A stretch of DNA of 64,000 nucleotides from Rhizobacter sp. Root404 (GCF_001425865.1 NZ_LMDS01000004.1:251515-315514), one strand, 5' to 3'; shown: positions 49,035-60,371, counted from the stretch's first letter. A program made the numbers and translations. Notes: generated by a model not told the origin, from the letters alone.

Positions 49035-52000
49035 GCCGACCGACGGGGCATCGCCCTGGACCGCCACATCGATGTGGGTCAGGAGGACCTGGTGGTTGTC
49101 GATCGGTGCCGCGTGCATCCGGAACCAGCGCAGGCCGTCGGGCGTCTGGCACGGGTACTCGAGCACGAAGCTCGCGTCGCCACCGTTCAGCACGGCCGTC
49201 ATGCCTTGCAACGCGCGCTCGGCGAACGGATCGGCCGGGGCGCGGCGCCGGCAGACCTCGAGATAGTTCTCGCCGGGCACACCGCGCAGCATCGACGGGC
49301 TGCTGCCGAGCGCAGCGTGGGCTTTCCAAGAGTGGTTGACCAGCATGATGGTGCCCTGGCGGTCGAGCACCGCCACGTTGCCGCCGAGCGCGTCCACGAC
49401 CGCCGGCAGCAGGTGCGTGGACGCGTCGCCGCCGGCCGGTTCGCCACCGCCATCCGGCGCGGCGCCGGGCGCAGCGACGGCCACGGTGCTCGGCGGCGGC
49501 ACGGTCACCTCGATCGTCATTCCCGCGCCGGGCTCGCTGTGGACGCGCAGCGTCGCGGCCAGCGCGCGCACCCGCTCCTGCATGCCGAGCAACCCGAAGG
49601 AAGCCGGCTTGCGCGGCTCGCCAGTGACCATGCCGCGGCCATCGTCGCGGATGCGCAGCAGGACGCGATCGTCGCTGCCGCGCAGCAGGAGGATGCGCAC
49701 ATGGCTCGCACCGGCATGCTTGGCCACGTTCGCCAGCGACTCCTGTGCGACGCGGTAGAGGCAGGTCGCGGTGGCGGCCGGCAGCGGCCCGACGCGGTCC
49801 CCTTCGACGAACCCCCGGACCCGGCAGGCGATCCCGGTGCGCCGGCTGAACTGGGTGGCGAGCGCCTCGAGCGCAGGCATCAGCCCCAGGTCCTCGAGCA
49901 TCTGTGGACGCAGGTCGTTGATCATGCGGCGGGTCGATTCGAGCGCGGTCGCGGCCAGTTCGCTGGTCTCTTCGAGCAGCGGCGCCACGTCCTCCGGGGC
50001 CGAATCGAGCCGCTGCGCCGAGGCGACCAGGTTGATCCGGATCGCGGCCAGGGTCTGCTGCAGGTCGTCGTGCAGTTCGCGCGCGATGCGCTTGCGCTCG
50101 TCCTCCTGCACCCTGTCCCTCACGGCGAGCAGGCGCTGCAACTCGGCATGCGAACCGGCGAGCGCCTGCTGCGCTTCGACCAGGGCGGTGACATCGCGCA
50201 TCACGACGACGATCGTGCCCTGTCCGTGTTCGTCGAGTTGCGTGACGGCGAGATCGGCCAGGCGCACCTCGTCGTCGGCGCGGACGATCTTCACCTGCTG
50301 CAACGGCAGCGCGGAGTCGCCGTCCGCGAGCCTGGCGATGCGCGCGCGAACCGGCTCGCGCGAGTCCGGGTGGACCAGGCTCAGCGGCTCGCGGCCGAGC
50401 AGACCGGCTTCGTCGCTGCCGAACAGCGCGCGTGCCGCCTCGTTGACGAAGCTGATGCGCCCCGCGGTGTAGACGAGTACCGCCTCGGGCAGCGTCACCA
50501 GCAGCCGGCGCAGTGCCGCCTCGCTGCTGCGCAGCGCGTCCTCGGCCCGGCGGCGCTCCGACACGTCGCGCATGATCACGGTGTAGAGCCGCTCGCGGCC
50601 GAGGCTCAGGTGCGAGATCGCGGCGTCGATCGGAAACTCCTCGCCGCTCGCGCGCAGGCCCATCACGTCGCGCGCGCGGCCCATGTGGCGCGACGCGGTC
50701 TCGAGCAGGCCGAATCGCCGGACGTTGTCGCCATGGGCGGCGCGCTGCTTCGGGGGCAGCAGGCGCTCGAGGGACGCCCCCGGCAGTTCGTCCGGGCGGT
50801 AGCCGAACATCGATGCCGCCGCGGGGTTGGCGGACAGGATGGTCTGCTGCTCGTCGATCGTGATGATCGCCACCGTGGCGGATTCGACGATTCCGCGGAG
50901 TTGCGCCTCGCTGCGGGCCAGGCGCTCTTCCGCCAGCTTGCGCGGCGTGATGTCGCGCATCGCCGCGAGCACCGCCGGCTCGCCCTCGTACATGATCGGC
51001 GTGCCGCTGACCTCGACATCGATCGACACGCCGTCACCGCGGATGAAGCGTTGATCCCGGGGCGCGATCACCTGTCCGGTCGACAGCGCCGTGTCGACCT
51101 GGGCCTGCGCGGCCTGCTGGTCCTCGCGATGCAGAACGTCCAGGCTGGAGGTGCCGATCAGGTCCCGGGCTTCGCGGCCCAGCAACTCCGCGCACGCGCG
51201 GTTGACGAAGCGCACGCGCCCGCCCACATGCACCGAAATCGCATCGGGCAACCAGTCGACCAGCATCCGGTACCGGGCGTCCGCGTCGCGGCGCGCCGAC
51301 TCGGCGGCGTCGCGCGCATCGAGCATGCGGTTGAACTGCGTGGCGACCTTGCGGATCTCCGGTGGCCCCGCTTCGGTGGCTCGGGCCTGACCCCGGGCCG
51401 CCGCTTCGGCCGCTGCCGCCAGCTGGGCGATCGGCCGCACGATCGCCGAACTCACGCGCCAGGCCAGCGCGAGCGCCATCAGCACGAGCACGATGACCAG
51501 GCCCAGCGTACGGCGCAACGTGTCGCGGTACGGCGCGAACACGCTGGCTTCGGGCAGGCCGGCGGCGACGCGCCAATCCAGGCCGGGCAGCGTCACGAAC
51601 GCGAACAGCCTGGGCACGCCATCGCGACCCATCGTCGAGAGCAGGCCCTCGCGTGCTCCCCCGGCCGGATCGGGACCGCTCGCCGGCGGCAGCGTGCCAA
51701 TGAACGCCGCGGGCTCGATCGATCGCAGCACCACCGCGCGGGCGGCGTCCGCCACGGTCACCACCGCGTCGGCAGGCGTGGCCGCGAGCAACTGCCGATT
51801 GAGGATGAGCAGGTCGACGTCCAGCACCACCAGGCCCACCTGCCTGCCCGCATCGTCGCGAACCGGGTAGCTCAACGAGACGATCTTGCGGGCGGTGCGC
51901 GGATCGACGGCCGATCCGCTGGCCGTGAACCCGCTCGCCCGCCAGGCCGTCGCGAACCAGCGCGCCTCGTCGGCGTTCAGCGCGCGCGCCGGGATCGGCA

Positions 52001-52352
52001 ACATCGAACAGACGAGGCTGCCGCGCGCGTCGCGCAGGTCGAGCGTCAGGTACTCGGGGCTCAGCGGCACGAAGCTGGAGACGATCGGATCGCAGCGCGC
52101 CGCATCGAGCGTCTTCACCAGCGGCCGGGCCGCGAGCTGCGCAAGCAGCGCTTCCGCCTGGATGAGCCGGGCCTGCAACGTGGCCGCGGTGCCCATCGCC
52201 AGGATGCGGACCTTCTCGTGCGCAGCCTCGCGCGCCTGGACCACCTCGGTCGCGAGGAACCAGACCAGCATCAGCCCGGCCGGCAACAGGATGGCCGCGG
52301 CGAACAGGACCAGCCGGCTTCGGATCGACAGACGCTCCAGGGCCGTGGGCAT
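49014..52352 (-). CDS. Membrane-bound multi-PAS kinase, NarX/UhpB type, with C-terminal PAS-like domain
   Basis: A 1112-residue sensor kinase. A membrane helix (about residues 13-37), a periplasmic Cache-like sensor, a second helix (about 285-305), a HAMP segment and several PAS domains (to about 740) precede a HisKA_3 domain with His761 in A-R-E-L-H-D-D-L-Q-Q and an ATPase ending in G-L-L-G-M-Q-E-R. After it comes the same PAS-like tail as in the kinase at 36607 (H-L-L-P-A-V-V-D-A-L-G-G-N-V and Y-L-E-V-C-R-R). The ATG at 52352 gives a normal membrane anchor. An FNR-type box with a correct -10 lies upstream. Confidence 0.92.
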   Translation of the reverse strand: MPTALERLSIRSRLVLFAAAILLPAGLMLVWFLATEVVQAREAAHEKVRILAMGTAATLQARLIQAEALLAQLAARPLVKTLDAARCDPIVSSFVPLSPEYLTLDLRDARGSLVCSMLPIPARALNADEARWFATAWRASGFTASGSAVDPRTARKIVSLSYPVRDDAGRQVGLVVLDVDLLILNRQLLAATPADAVVTVADAARAVVLRSIEPAAFIGTLPPASGPDPAGGAREGLLSTMGRDGVPRLFAFVTLPGLDWRVAAGLPEASVFAPYRDTLRRTLGLVIVLVLMALALAWRVSSAIVRPIAQLAAAAEAAARGQARATEAGPPEIRKVATQFNRMLDARDAAESARRDADARYRMLVDWLPDAISVHVGGRVRFVNRACAELLGREARDLIGTSSLDVLHREDQQAAQAQVDTALSTGQVIAPRDQRFIRGDGVSIDVEVSGTPIMYEGEPAVLAAMRDITPRKLAEERLARSEAQLRGIVESATVAIITIDEQQTILSANPAAASMFGYRPDELPGASLERLLPPKQRAAHGDNVRRFGLLETASRHMGRARDVMGLRASGEEFPIDAAISHLSLGRERLYTVIMRDVSERRRAEDALRSSEAALRRLLVTLPEAVLVYTAGRISFVNEAARALFGSDEAGLLGREPLSLVHPDSREPVRARIARLADGDSALPLQQVKIVRADDEVRLADLAVTQLDEHGQGTIVVVMRDVTALVEAQQALAGSHAELQRLLAVRDRVQEDERKRIARELHDDLQQTLAAIRINLVASAQRLDSAPEDVAPLLEETSELAATALESTRRMINDLRPQMLEDLGLMPALEALATQFSRRTGIACRVRGFVEGDRVGPLPAATATCLYRVAQESLANVAKHAGASHVRILLLRGSDDRVLLRIRDDGRGMVTGEPRKPASFGLLGMQERVRALAATLRVHSEPGAGMTIEVTVPPPSTVAVAAPGAAPDGGGEPAGGDASTHLLPAVVDALGGNVAVLDRQGTIMLVNHSWKAHAALGSSPSMLRGVPGENYLEVCRRRAPADPFAERALQGMTAVLNGGDASFVLEYPCQTPDGLRWFRMHAAPIDNHQVLLTHIDVAVQGDAPSVGSVRGRR

Positions 52353-52438
52353 GCGATTACCGCGCACCGACCGGCCACGCGCGAGGACTGGCGTTCGGTC
52401 CGGCGGCACGGGGCGGGCGAGTGGGCTGCATGCGTGCG

Positions 52439-52479
52439 AGCCTAGTTCAGACCGGGCCACTGCGCTTGCTGCAAATCAA
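52439..52479 (-). promoter_or_regulatory. FNR-type box and -10 of the large kinase
   Basis: Read on the minus strand TTGAT-TTGC-AGCAA (52479-52466) is followed after exactly 21 bp by TAGGCT (52444-52439). It lies 80 bases upstream of the kinase start. The right half-site has one mismatch. Confidence 0.55.
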
Positions 52480-52499
52480 GAATCCGAATGCCGACGCGA

Positions 52500-52515
52500 T
52501 TCGGAGAAGTCCGAA
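52500..52515. promoter_or_regulatory. Palindrome upstream of PEP synthase gene
   Basis: TTCGGA-GAAG-TCCGAA is a perfect 6-bp-arm palindrome 125 bases upstream of ppsA. It is not of the TTGA type and resembles the length of the 13730 operator without matching its bases. It may be an operator for the ppsA operon. Confidence 0.45.
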
Positions 52516-52639
52516 CGCAAGTCAGACATATCCCAGCGACGCTGCAGCCGATGCAGCGCCCGCATCGGTCCCGCCGCCGATATTCAAGGGCCGCGTCAGC
52601 TGCGAAGCTGGATGCCTCCCGACGCGCCCAGACGAGACC

Positions 52640-55110
<2,471 letters not shown>

Positions 55111-55114
<4 letters not shown>

Positions 55115-55494
55115 ACGAACCGGTTTCGAGCCTGATGACGCGCCGCGTCGTCACGGTCGGCATGGACGACAGCATCGCGCAGGTGGAGGAACTGTTCGAC
55201 GGCAAGACACTGAGCTGGGCGCCGGTGGTCGACGACCAGCGCAACGTGGTCGGCGTGATCAGCGCCACCGACCTGCTGCAGTTCCATGCCCAGCGGCGCG
55301 ACCCGCGCGATGTGCCGGCGTGGCAGCTGTGCACCTACAAGCCGATCATGGCGGACGAGGCGACGCCGCTCGTTCAGGTCGCGCGGTCGATGCTCGATAA
55401 GCGCATCCACCACGTCGTCGTGACGAGCGGCGCCCACATCGTCGGGGTCGTGTCGTCGCTGGACTTCGTGCGGGCGTTCGTCGACCGCCCTTGA
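55111..55494 (+). CDS. Tandem CBS-domain protein
   Basis: A 127-residue protein with two CBS motifs ([12 protein letters not shown], and [10 protein letters not shown]). A pair of CBS motifs forms one Bateman module that binds adenosine nucleotides. It starts in the last codons of ppsA (ATGA overlap), so it is translationally coupled and may sense energy charge to tune PEP synthase. A second CBS protein is encoded on the opposite strand right after it. Confidence 0.9.
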
Positions 55495-55496
55495 CA

Positions 55497-55946
55497 TCAG
55501 CGCCGGTGGCGCCGCTCCCGCGCCTGCTCCTTCGAGACGATGCCGGCCAGCGCGGCGCCGCGTTCGGCCTGCACGGTCAGCACGTCGTCCAGCGTGACGA
55601 TGCCGATCAGTCCCCCGCTGCGATCCACCACGGGCATGCGCCGCACCCCGTGCAGCCGCATCCGCTCGATCGCTTCGGACACGTCCTCGGAATCTCCGCA
55701 GACGACCAACGCCGTGCACATGACCTGTGACACCCGCGTCAGGGCCGGGTCGAGCCCGAGCGCGAGCGCCTCGATCACGATGTCCCGATCGGTCAGCACG
55801 CCGGCAGGCGTGCGTTCGCCGTCCAGGTCGTCGACGACGACGAGACAGCCGGTGTGATGCTCGCGCATCAGGTTCGCCGCCTCGAGCAGGCTGATGTCGC
55901 GGCCGCAGGTGGCAGTGTCGAGTGTGCAGATGTCCTTGACCAGCAT
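55497..55946 (-). CDS. Tandem CBS-domain protein
   Basis: A 149-residue protein with two CBS motifs: D-I-C-T-L-D-T-A-T-C-G ... L-L-E-A-A-N-L-M-R-E-H-H-T-G-C-L-V-V-V-D-D, and Q-V-M-C-T-A-L-V-V-C-G ... R-M-P-V-V-D. It should bind adenylates as one Bateman module. AGGAG precedes the ATG. It is the third gene of a minus-strand series fadD-pfkA-CBS, with a gap of 36 bases after pfkA, and is convergent with the other CBS gene at a distance of 2 bases. Confidence 0.9.
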   Translation of the reverse strand: MLVKDICTLDTATCGRDISLLEAANLMREHHTGCLVVVDDLDGERTPAGVLTDRDIVIEALALGLDPALTRVSQVMCTALVVCGDSEDVSEAIERMRLHGVRRMPVVDRSGGLIGIVTLDDVLTVQAERGAALAGIVSKEQARERRHRR

Positions 55947-55982
55947 GTTCGTTCTCCTTGCAATGCGGCCGCGCCGTTGCGC

Positions 55983-56954
55983 TCATTGCGCCAGCACGCG
56001 CGCCAGTTCGAGCAGGGCCGGGTCCAGCCCCTTCTTCCGCCCGGCGACGTCGTTCAGCGCGGTCGCGACGATCGCGCCGGCCACGCTGCCCACCAGAACG
56101 CCGGTGGGGCCGGCGTCGATCTGCGCGACGGCCGCGGCGCCGAGCCGCGTCGCCAGCATCCGGTCGATCACGCCGGGCGCGCCCCCGCGCTGCACATGGC
56201 CGAGCCGGCACACGCGCAGGTCGAAGCCGAGCCGGGCGTGGTGCTTCGCGAAGTAGTCCGCGAGCGCCTCGGCGTTGTGGCGGGCGCCCTCGGCGACGAT
56301 CGCGATCGCGTGGCTCTTGCCGCGTTCATAGGCGGCGAGGATTTCCGAGGCGACGTCCTCCGGATCGACCGGCGATTCGGGTACGACCACCACTTCGGCG
56401 CCGCAGGCGATGCCGACATTGGCAGCGATGTAGCCGCTCTCCCGACCCATCACTTCGACCAGGAAGACCCGGCCGAGCGACGAGGCCGTCACGCGCAGGC
56501 GGTCGACCGACTCGAGTGCCACGTCGATCGCGGTCGTCGCACCGATCGTGATGTCCGAACCGAGCAGGTCGTTGTCGATGGTCGAGGCGACGCCGACCAC
56601 CGCGAGGCCCTTGCGCGCCAGCGCGTGCGCGCCGGTCTGCGAGCCTTCGCCGCCGATCACGATCAGCCGGTCGATGTCGCGTTGCCGCAGTTGAAACAGG
56701 GCCTGGTCCTGACCGTCCTCGGTGAACATCGCGGCGCAGCGCGCGGTGCCCAGGACCGTCCCGCCGCGCTCCATGATGCCGCCCACGTCCCGCGCACCGA
56801 GCGCCTTGAAGGTGCCCTGGATCAACCCGTGGTAGCCGTGGTGCACGCCGAACACCTCGAAGCCGTTGGCCACGCCCACCCGCACGACCGCGCGCAGCGC
56901 CGCGTTCATGCCGGGCGCGTCGCCGCCGCTGGTCAGAACGGCCAGGCGCTTCAT
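55983..56954 (-). CDS. pfkA: 6-phosphofructokinase
   Basis: A 323-residue enzyme that phosphorylates fructose 6-phosphate. The N-terminal T-S-G-G-D-A-P-G-M-N-A-A, the substrate/catalytic T-I-D-N-D (Asp127-type base) and M-G-R-E-S-G-Y blocks are intact. The donor loop reads G-G-E-G-S-Q instead of the usual G-G-D-G-S: the Gly that favours ATP over pyrophosphate is kept, and the preceding Asp is Glu. It overlaps fadD by four bases (ATGA), which couples sugar catabolism and acyl activation. Its presence with phosphoketolase gives two routes for fructose 6-phosphate. Confidence 0.93.
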   Translation of the reverse strand: MKRLAVLTSGGDAPGMNAALRAVVRVGVANGFEVFGVHHGYHGLIQGTFKALGARDVGGIMERGGTVLGTARCAAMFTEDGQDQALFQLRQRDIDRLIVIGGEGSQTGAHALARKGLAVVGVASTIDNDLLGSDITIGATTAIDVALESVDRLRVTASSLGRVFLVEVMGRESGYIAANVGIACGAEVVVVPESPVDPEDVASEILAAYERGKSHAIAIVAEGARHNAEALADYFAKHHARLGFDLRVCRLGHVQRGGAPGVIDRMLATRLGAAAVAQIDAGPTGVLVGSVAGAIVATALNDVAGRKKGLDPALLELARVLAQ

Positions 56955-58684
56955 GGCCGCACCGTCCCGGAAGCGGGCGCCCCATCCGCGCCGCGCAACT
57001 GACGGCGCAGGATCTTGCCGAGGTTGGTCTTCGGCAGCGGCTCGGTGCGGAACTCGACGATCCGGGGCACCTTGTAGCCGGTCAGATGCAGGTGGCAATG
57101 CTCGATCAGCACCTGCTCGGTCACGCCCGACCCGGACGGAACGACGATCAACTTGACGACCTCGCCGCACGCCTCGTCCGGCACGCCGACGGCGGCCACC
57201 TCCGCCACCCCGGGGTGCAACGCGACCACATCCTCGATCTGGTTCGGGAACACCTTGAAGCCGGACACCACGATCATGTCCTTCTTGCGGTCGGTGATGC
57301 GGAAGCAGCCGCGCTCGTCCATGCTGCCCATGTCGCCGGTCCGCAGCCAGCCGGTCGGCGTGAACGCCTTGCGCGTCTCCTCGGGGCGCATCCAGTAGCC
57401 GCGCATCACCTGCGGACCGCGCAGGCAGATCTCGCCGACCTCGCCGGTCGCCAGTTCGTGGTCCTCGTCGTCGAGGATCGCCGCCTGGGTCGACGGCAAC
57501 GGCATGCCGACGTTGCCGGTCCACTCGTCGATGTCGAGCGGGTTGGACAGCGCGCCCGGTGACGTCTCCGACAGGCCGTAGCTCTCGACGATCGGCACGC
57601 CGGTCGCGGCCTTCCAGCGCTGCGCCACGACGCGCTGGACGGCCATGCCGCCGGCGTTGGCGACCTTCAGGCTCCGCGTGTCGACATCGGCGAATTCGGG
57701 GGCATCGAGCAGCGCGCGGTACAACGTGTTGACGCCGATGATGACCGAGAAGGGCTGCCGCTTCAGGTCGCCGATGAACGCATGCAGGTCACGCGGGTTG
57801 GTGACCAGCACGTCGTGTGCGCCGATCTTCAGAAAGACGAGGCTGCAGGTCAGCGCATAGACGTGATACAGGGGGAGCGGACACACCAGGGTCTCGCCAC
57901 CTTCGACCAGGTGCTGCGACATCCATGCCGACAGCTGCTGCAGGTTGGCCACGAGGTTGCCGTGGGTCAGCATCACGCCCTTGGGTGTGCCGGTCGTGCC
58001 CCCGGTGTACTGGAGGAAGGCCAGGTCCCTATGCGACGCGTCGACCTCGTTGATCGGCACCTCGCGGCCTTCGCGCAACGCGTCGTTGAACCCGATCGCG
58101 TGGGGGATGTGCCAGGGCGGGACCATGTGCTTGACGTACCGCACCGTGAGGTTGGTCAAGACCTCCTTGATCGTCGGGAACATGTCGCCGACCTCGGTGC
58201 TGATCACGGCGAGATTCATCGACGGGTTGCGTTCGAGCACCTGCTGGACCGTGTGCGCGAAGTTCTCGAGAACGATCACGGCGCCTGCACCCGAGTCCTG
58301 CAGCAGGTGCTCGAGTTCGGGCGCCGTGTACTGCGGATTGACGTTCACGACCACCATGCCCGCACGCAACACGCCGAACAGCGCGACCGGATACTGCAGA
58401 AGATTCGGCATCATCAGCGCGACGCGCGCACCGCGCGACAAGGTGGGAACCTGCTGCAGGTATGCCGCGAACGCGCGACTGTGGCGGTCGAGATCGGCGT
58501 AGCGCATCGCCACGCCCATGTTGCTGAACGCCGGCAGCGGACCGAACCGCTCGCAGCTGCGTGCCAGCACGGCGTTCAGCGAAGGGAATTCGTGGACATC
58601 CACTTCGGCCGGCACGCCGGGCGGGTAGTGGGTCAACCAGGGTGCCTGGCGGCTCCCCCAAGGCGCTTCGATCGGGTCGTTCAT
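56951..58684 (-). CDS. fadD: Long-chain-fatty-acid-CoA ligase
   Basis: A 577-residue AMP-forming ligase that activates fatty acids to acyl-CoA. The P-loop Y-T-G-G-T-T-G-T-P-K-G-V, V-E-S-Y-G-L-S-E-T-S-P, G-W-L-R-T-G-D-M-G and the catalytic Lys region P-K-T-N-L-G-K-I-L-R-R are all present. It could feed the WS/DGAT of the same island or beta-oxidation. It is the first gene of fadD-pfkA-CBS. An FNR-type box with TAATCT lies about 45 to 90 bases upstream. Confidence 0.94.
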   Translation of the reverse strand: MNDPIEAPWGSRQAPWLTHYPPGVPAEVDVHEFPSLNAVLARSCERFGPLPAFSNMGVAMRYADLDRHSRAFAAYLQQVPTLSRGARVALMMPNLLQYPVALFGVLRAGMVVVNVNPQYTAPELEHLLQDSGAGAVIVLENFAHTVQQVLERNPSMNLAVISTEVGDMFPTIKEVLTNLTVRYVKHMVPPWHIPHAIGFNDALREGREVPINEVDASHRDLAFLQYTGGTTGTPKGVMLTHGNLVANLQQLSAWMSQHLVEGGETLVCPLPLYHVYALTCSLVFLKIGAHDVLVTNPRDLHAFIGDLKRQPFSVIIGVNTLYRALLDAPEFADVDTRSLKVANAGGMAVQRVVAQRWKAATGVPIVESYGLSETSPGALSNPLDIDEWTGNVGMPLPSTQAAILDDEDHELATGEVGEICLRGPQVMRGYWMRPEETRKAFTPTGWLRTGDMGSMDERGCFRITDRKKDMIVVSGFKVFPNQIEDVVALHPGVAEVAAVGVPDEACGEVVKLIVVPSGSGVTEQVLIEHCHLHLTGYKVPRIVEFRTEPLPKTNLGKILRRQLRGADGAPASGTVRP

Positions 58685-58728
58685 TCGTGCCTCCGCGGCT
58701 CTCGTGTTGTCCGAGAAAATCCGCTGAC

Positions 58729-58770
58729 AGATTAGCGGGCAGCGCGGCGCGCCGGGTTGAGCATCCTCAG
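58729..58770 (-). promoter_or_regulatory. FNR-type box and -10 of fadD operon
   Basis: TTGAG-CATC-CTCAG (58757-58770), one base from perfect. On the minus strand TAATCT (58734-58729) follows after 22 bp. This is the best -10 match of the set and points to fadD-pfkA-CBS. Confidence 0.68.
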
Positions 58771-58795
58771 TCGCAGGCGCACGACGGGGGCTCGA

Positions 58796-58837
58796 TTGCG
58801 TTTCCGCAATCGGTCGGCGGGCGGGTCCGACGATCCT
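58796..58837 (+). promoter_or_regulatory. Palindrome TTGCG-TTTC-CGCAA and weak -10
   Basis: A perfect TTGCG-N4-CGCAA palindrome (58796-58809) extends by one more base pair on each side (plus a further G/C). GATCCT (58832-58837) is at 22 bp. It has FNR-type geometry with a changed third half-site base and is assigned to the nicotinate phosphoribosyltransferase-like gene. Confidence 0.5.
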
Positions 58838-58899
58838 GTCGTCGGCCTCCGGAGGCCGCCCCGCAGCGATGGACCGGCGTCAACGACATATCGATCCGC

Positions 58900-60045
58900 A
58901 TGAGTGCACTCGTCACCGACTACGACCGTCTCGCGGTGATGCAGATCTGCCTGGAACAGCAGCTGACACAGCCGGCGGTGTTCGAGCTCGTCGTGCGCGA
59001 GTTGCCACCGCGGCGCAAGTTCCTGGTCGCCGCCGGGCTGGAGCAGGCGCTGCAATTCCTGAAGAGCCTGTCGTTCTCCGAAGCCGAGAACGCATGGTTG
59101 CGGCATCAGGGGCGTTTTTCCGCGCAACTGCTCGACTATGCGCACGGGCTGCGCTTCGACGGCGATGTCGACGCCATGCCGGAGGGCACGGTGTTCTTCG
59201 CCGGTGAGCCGATCATCCGCGTCACGGCGCCGTTGCCGGTGGCCCAGCTGGTCGAGAGCCGCCTGCTGAACCTGGTGCACTTCGAGACCGCCATCGCGTC
59301 GAGCGCCGCGCGGATCGTCCTGGCGGCGCGCGGGCGGCGCCTGCTCGACCTGGGGCTGCGGCGGGCCCATGGCAGCGAGGCCGCCCTGCTCGCGGCGCGC
59401 GCGGCCTACCTCGCAGGCTTCGACGGCAGCGCCACCGCCGAAGCGTCCCGACGCTTCGGCATTCCGGCGCTGAGCCCGCTCTTTCTCCGCTCCGATGCGA
59501 TCGGCGTGGGGACGCTGTCCTCGCTCGTCGAGGCACCGTCCACGGCCCCGGGTCGAATCGTCGACACCGATGACGTCCTGACCCACCGGGCCGGCCTGGT
59601 CGACGCGGCAACGGCCCTGCGGTGCAAAGGCATCGTGCTCGACGGCGTGCAGATCGACGGTCCCGACCCGAGCGCGCGCGCCTGGTCCCTGCGCGCGCGC
59701 CTCGACGCGGCGGGCCTCGGCGACCTGGCGATCCGCGTCAGCGGCGACTTCGACGAAACGCACATCGGCGCGCTGGCCGCAGAAGGCGCGCCGATCGACG
59801 AATTCGGCGTGTGCGGCTGGCTGCCCGAAGACGGCGACGCCACCCGCATCAACGCGTCCTACGAGAAGCGCGTCACCGCGAGCGACGCCGCTGCCGGACG
59901 CGGCCGTGCCCTGCTGCAGCCCTGCATGCGCGCAGGCAAGCGCGTGGGCCGGACGCCGACCTTGCTGGAATCGCGCCGATACCACGCCGAGCAGATGGCG
60001 CAGCTGTCCGAGACGCTGCGCGAAGCGGTCGGCGAGTCGCGTTGA
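58900..60045 (+). CDS. Nicotinate phosphoribosyltransferase-like protein
   Basis: A 381-residue protein of the NAPRTase family, whose active members join nicotinate and PRPP in NAD salvage. The early S-A-L-V-T-D-Y-D segment, F-F-A-G-E-P-I-I-R-V-T-A-P, N-L-V-H-F-E-T and L-D-L-G-L-R-R-A-H-G are recognisable. After F-D-G-S-A-T-A-E-A-S-R-R-F-G-I-P the usual G-T-x-A-H-S block with the phospho-acceptor His is replaced by A-L-S-P-L-F-L-R. It is also shorter than most members. Activity is therefore in doubt. It is preceded by a palindromic FNR-like site. Confidence 0.8.
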   Translation: MSALVTDYDRLAVMQICLEQQLTQPAVFELVVRELPPRRKFLVAAGLEQALQFLKSLSFSEAENAWLRHQGRFSAQLLDYAHGLRFDGDVDAMPEGTVFFAGEPIIRVTAPLPVAQLVESRLLNLVHFETAIASSAARIVLAARGRRLLDLGLRRAHGSEAALLAARAAYLAGFDGSATAEASRRFGIPALSPLFLRSDAIGVGTLSSLVEAPSTAPGRIVDTDDVLTHRAGLVDAATALRCKGIVLDGVQIDGPDPSARAWSLRARLDAAGLGDLAIRVSGDFDETHIGALAAEGAPIDEFGVCGWLPEDGDATRINASYEKRVTASDAAAGRGRALLQPCMRAGKRVGRTPTLLESRRYHAEQMAQLSETLREAVGESR

Positions 60046-60082
60046 CGGAACGCAATCGGGGCGACAAGTGGCTCCCTAGACT
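60042..60082 (+). promoter_or_regulatory. FNR-like box and -10 before sugar genes
   Basis: TTGAC-GGAA-CGCAA (60042-60055) is followed after exactly 21 bp by TAGACT (60077-60082), the same -10 as for hsp20. It lies across the stop codon of the previous gene and would transcribe the dehydrogenase fossil and the following sugar genes. The half-sites are degenerate. Confidence 0.5.
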
Positions 60083-60113
60083 TCCTTCGAACCCTTGCGC
60101 AGTGAACGACACC

Positions 60114-60371
60114 ATGCACTCCATCTTCCACGCCCGCACACGCGCGCCGCAGGTCCTTGGCGTCGTCGCCGAACGCGAGCGAGCCCCGGTGCTGACCGAT
60201 GTGATCGAGCCGCCCGAGACGACGGCGGCCCAGGCGATCACGGTGGCCGTGATCGGCCTCGGCTACGTCGGGTTGCCGCTGGTGATCCGCAACGGCTGCT
60301 TCGTGGACGTCAAGTCGGTCTGCGACCGCGACGCGCTGGCCGCGTGCGGGCTGCATGTCTGGCGCCTTTAG
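60114..60371 (+). pseudogene. Fossil of UDP-N-acetylhexosamine 6-dehydrogenase
   Basis: An 85-codon frame that joins two ends of a nucleotide-sugar dehydrogenase (WbpA/WbpO/TviB group) and lacks the middle. Residues about 43-58 (V-A-V-I-G-L-G-Y-V-G-L-P-L-V) are the start of the Rossmann NAD loop. They run directly into R-N-G-C-F-V-D-V-K-S-V and end in G-L-H-V-W-R-L, the family's last strand. About 350-380 residues, including the catalytic cysteine, are missing. The reading frame is preserved across the join. The acetyltransferase gene overlaps its last 17 bases, which is the layout of an intact wbpA-wbpD operon. Confidence 0.75.

Noticed and set aside
55495..55496. A terminator between the two convergent CBS genes
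   Set aside because: Only two bases separate the stop codons and no hairpin with a T run is visible.
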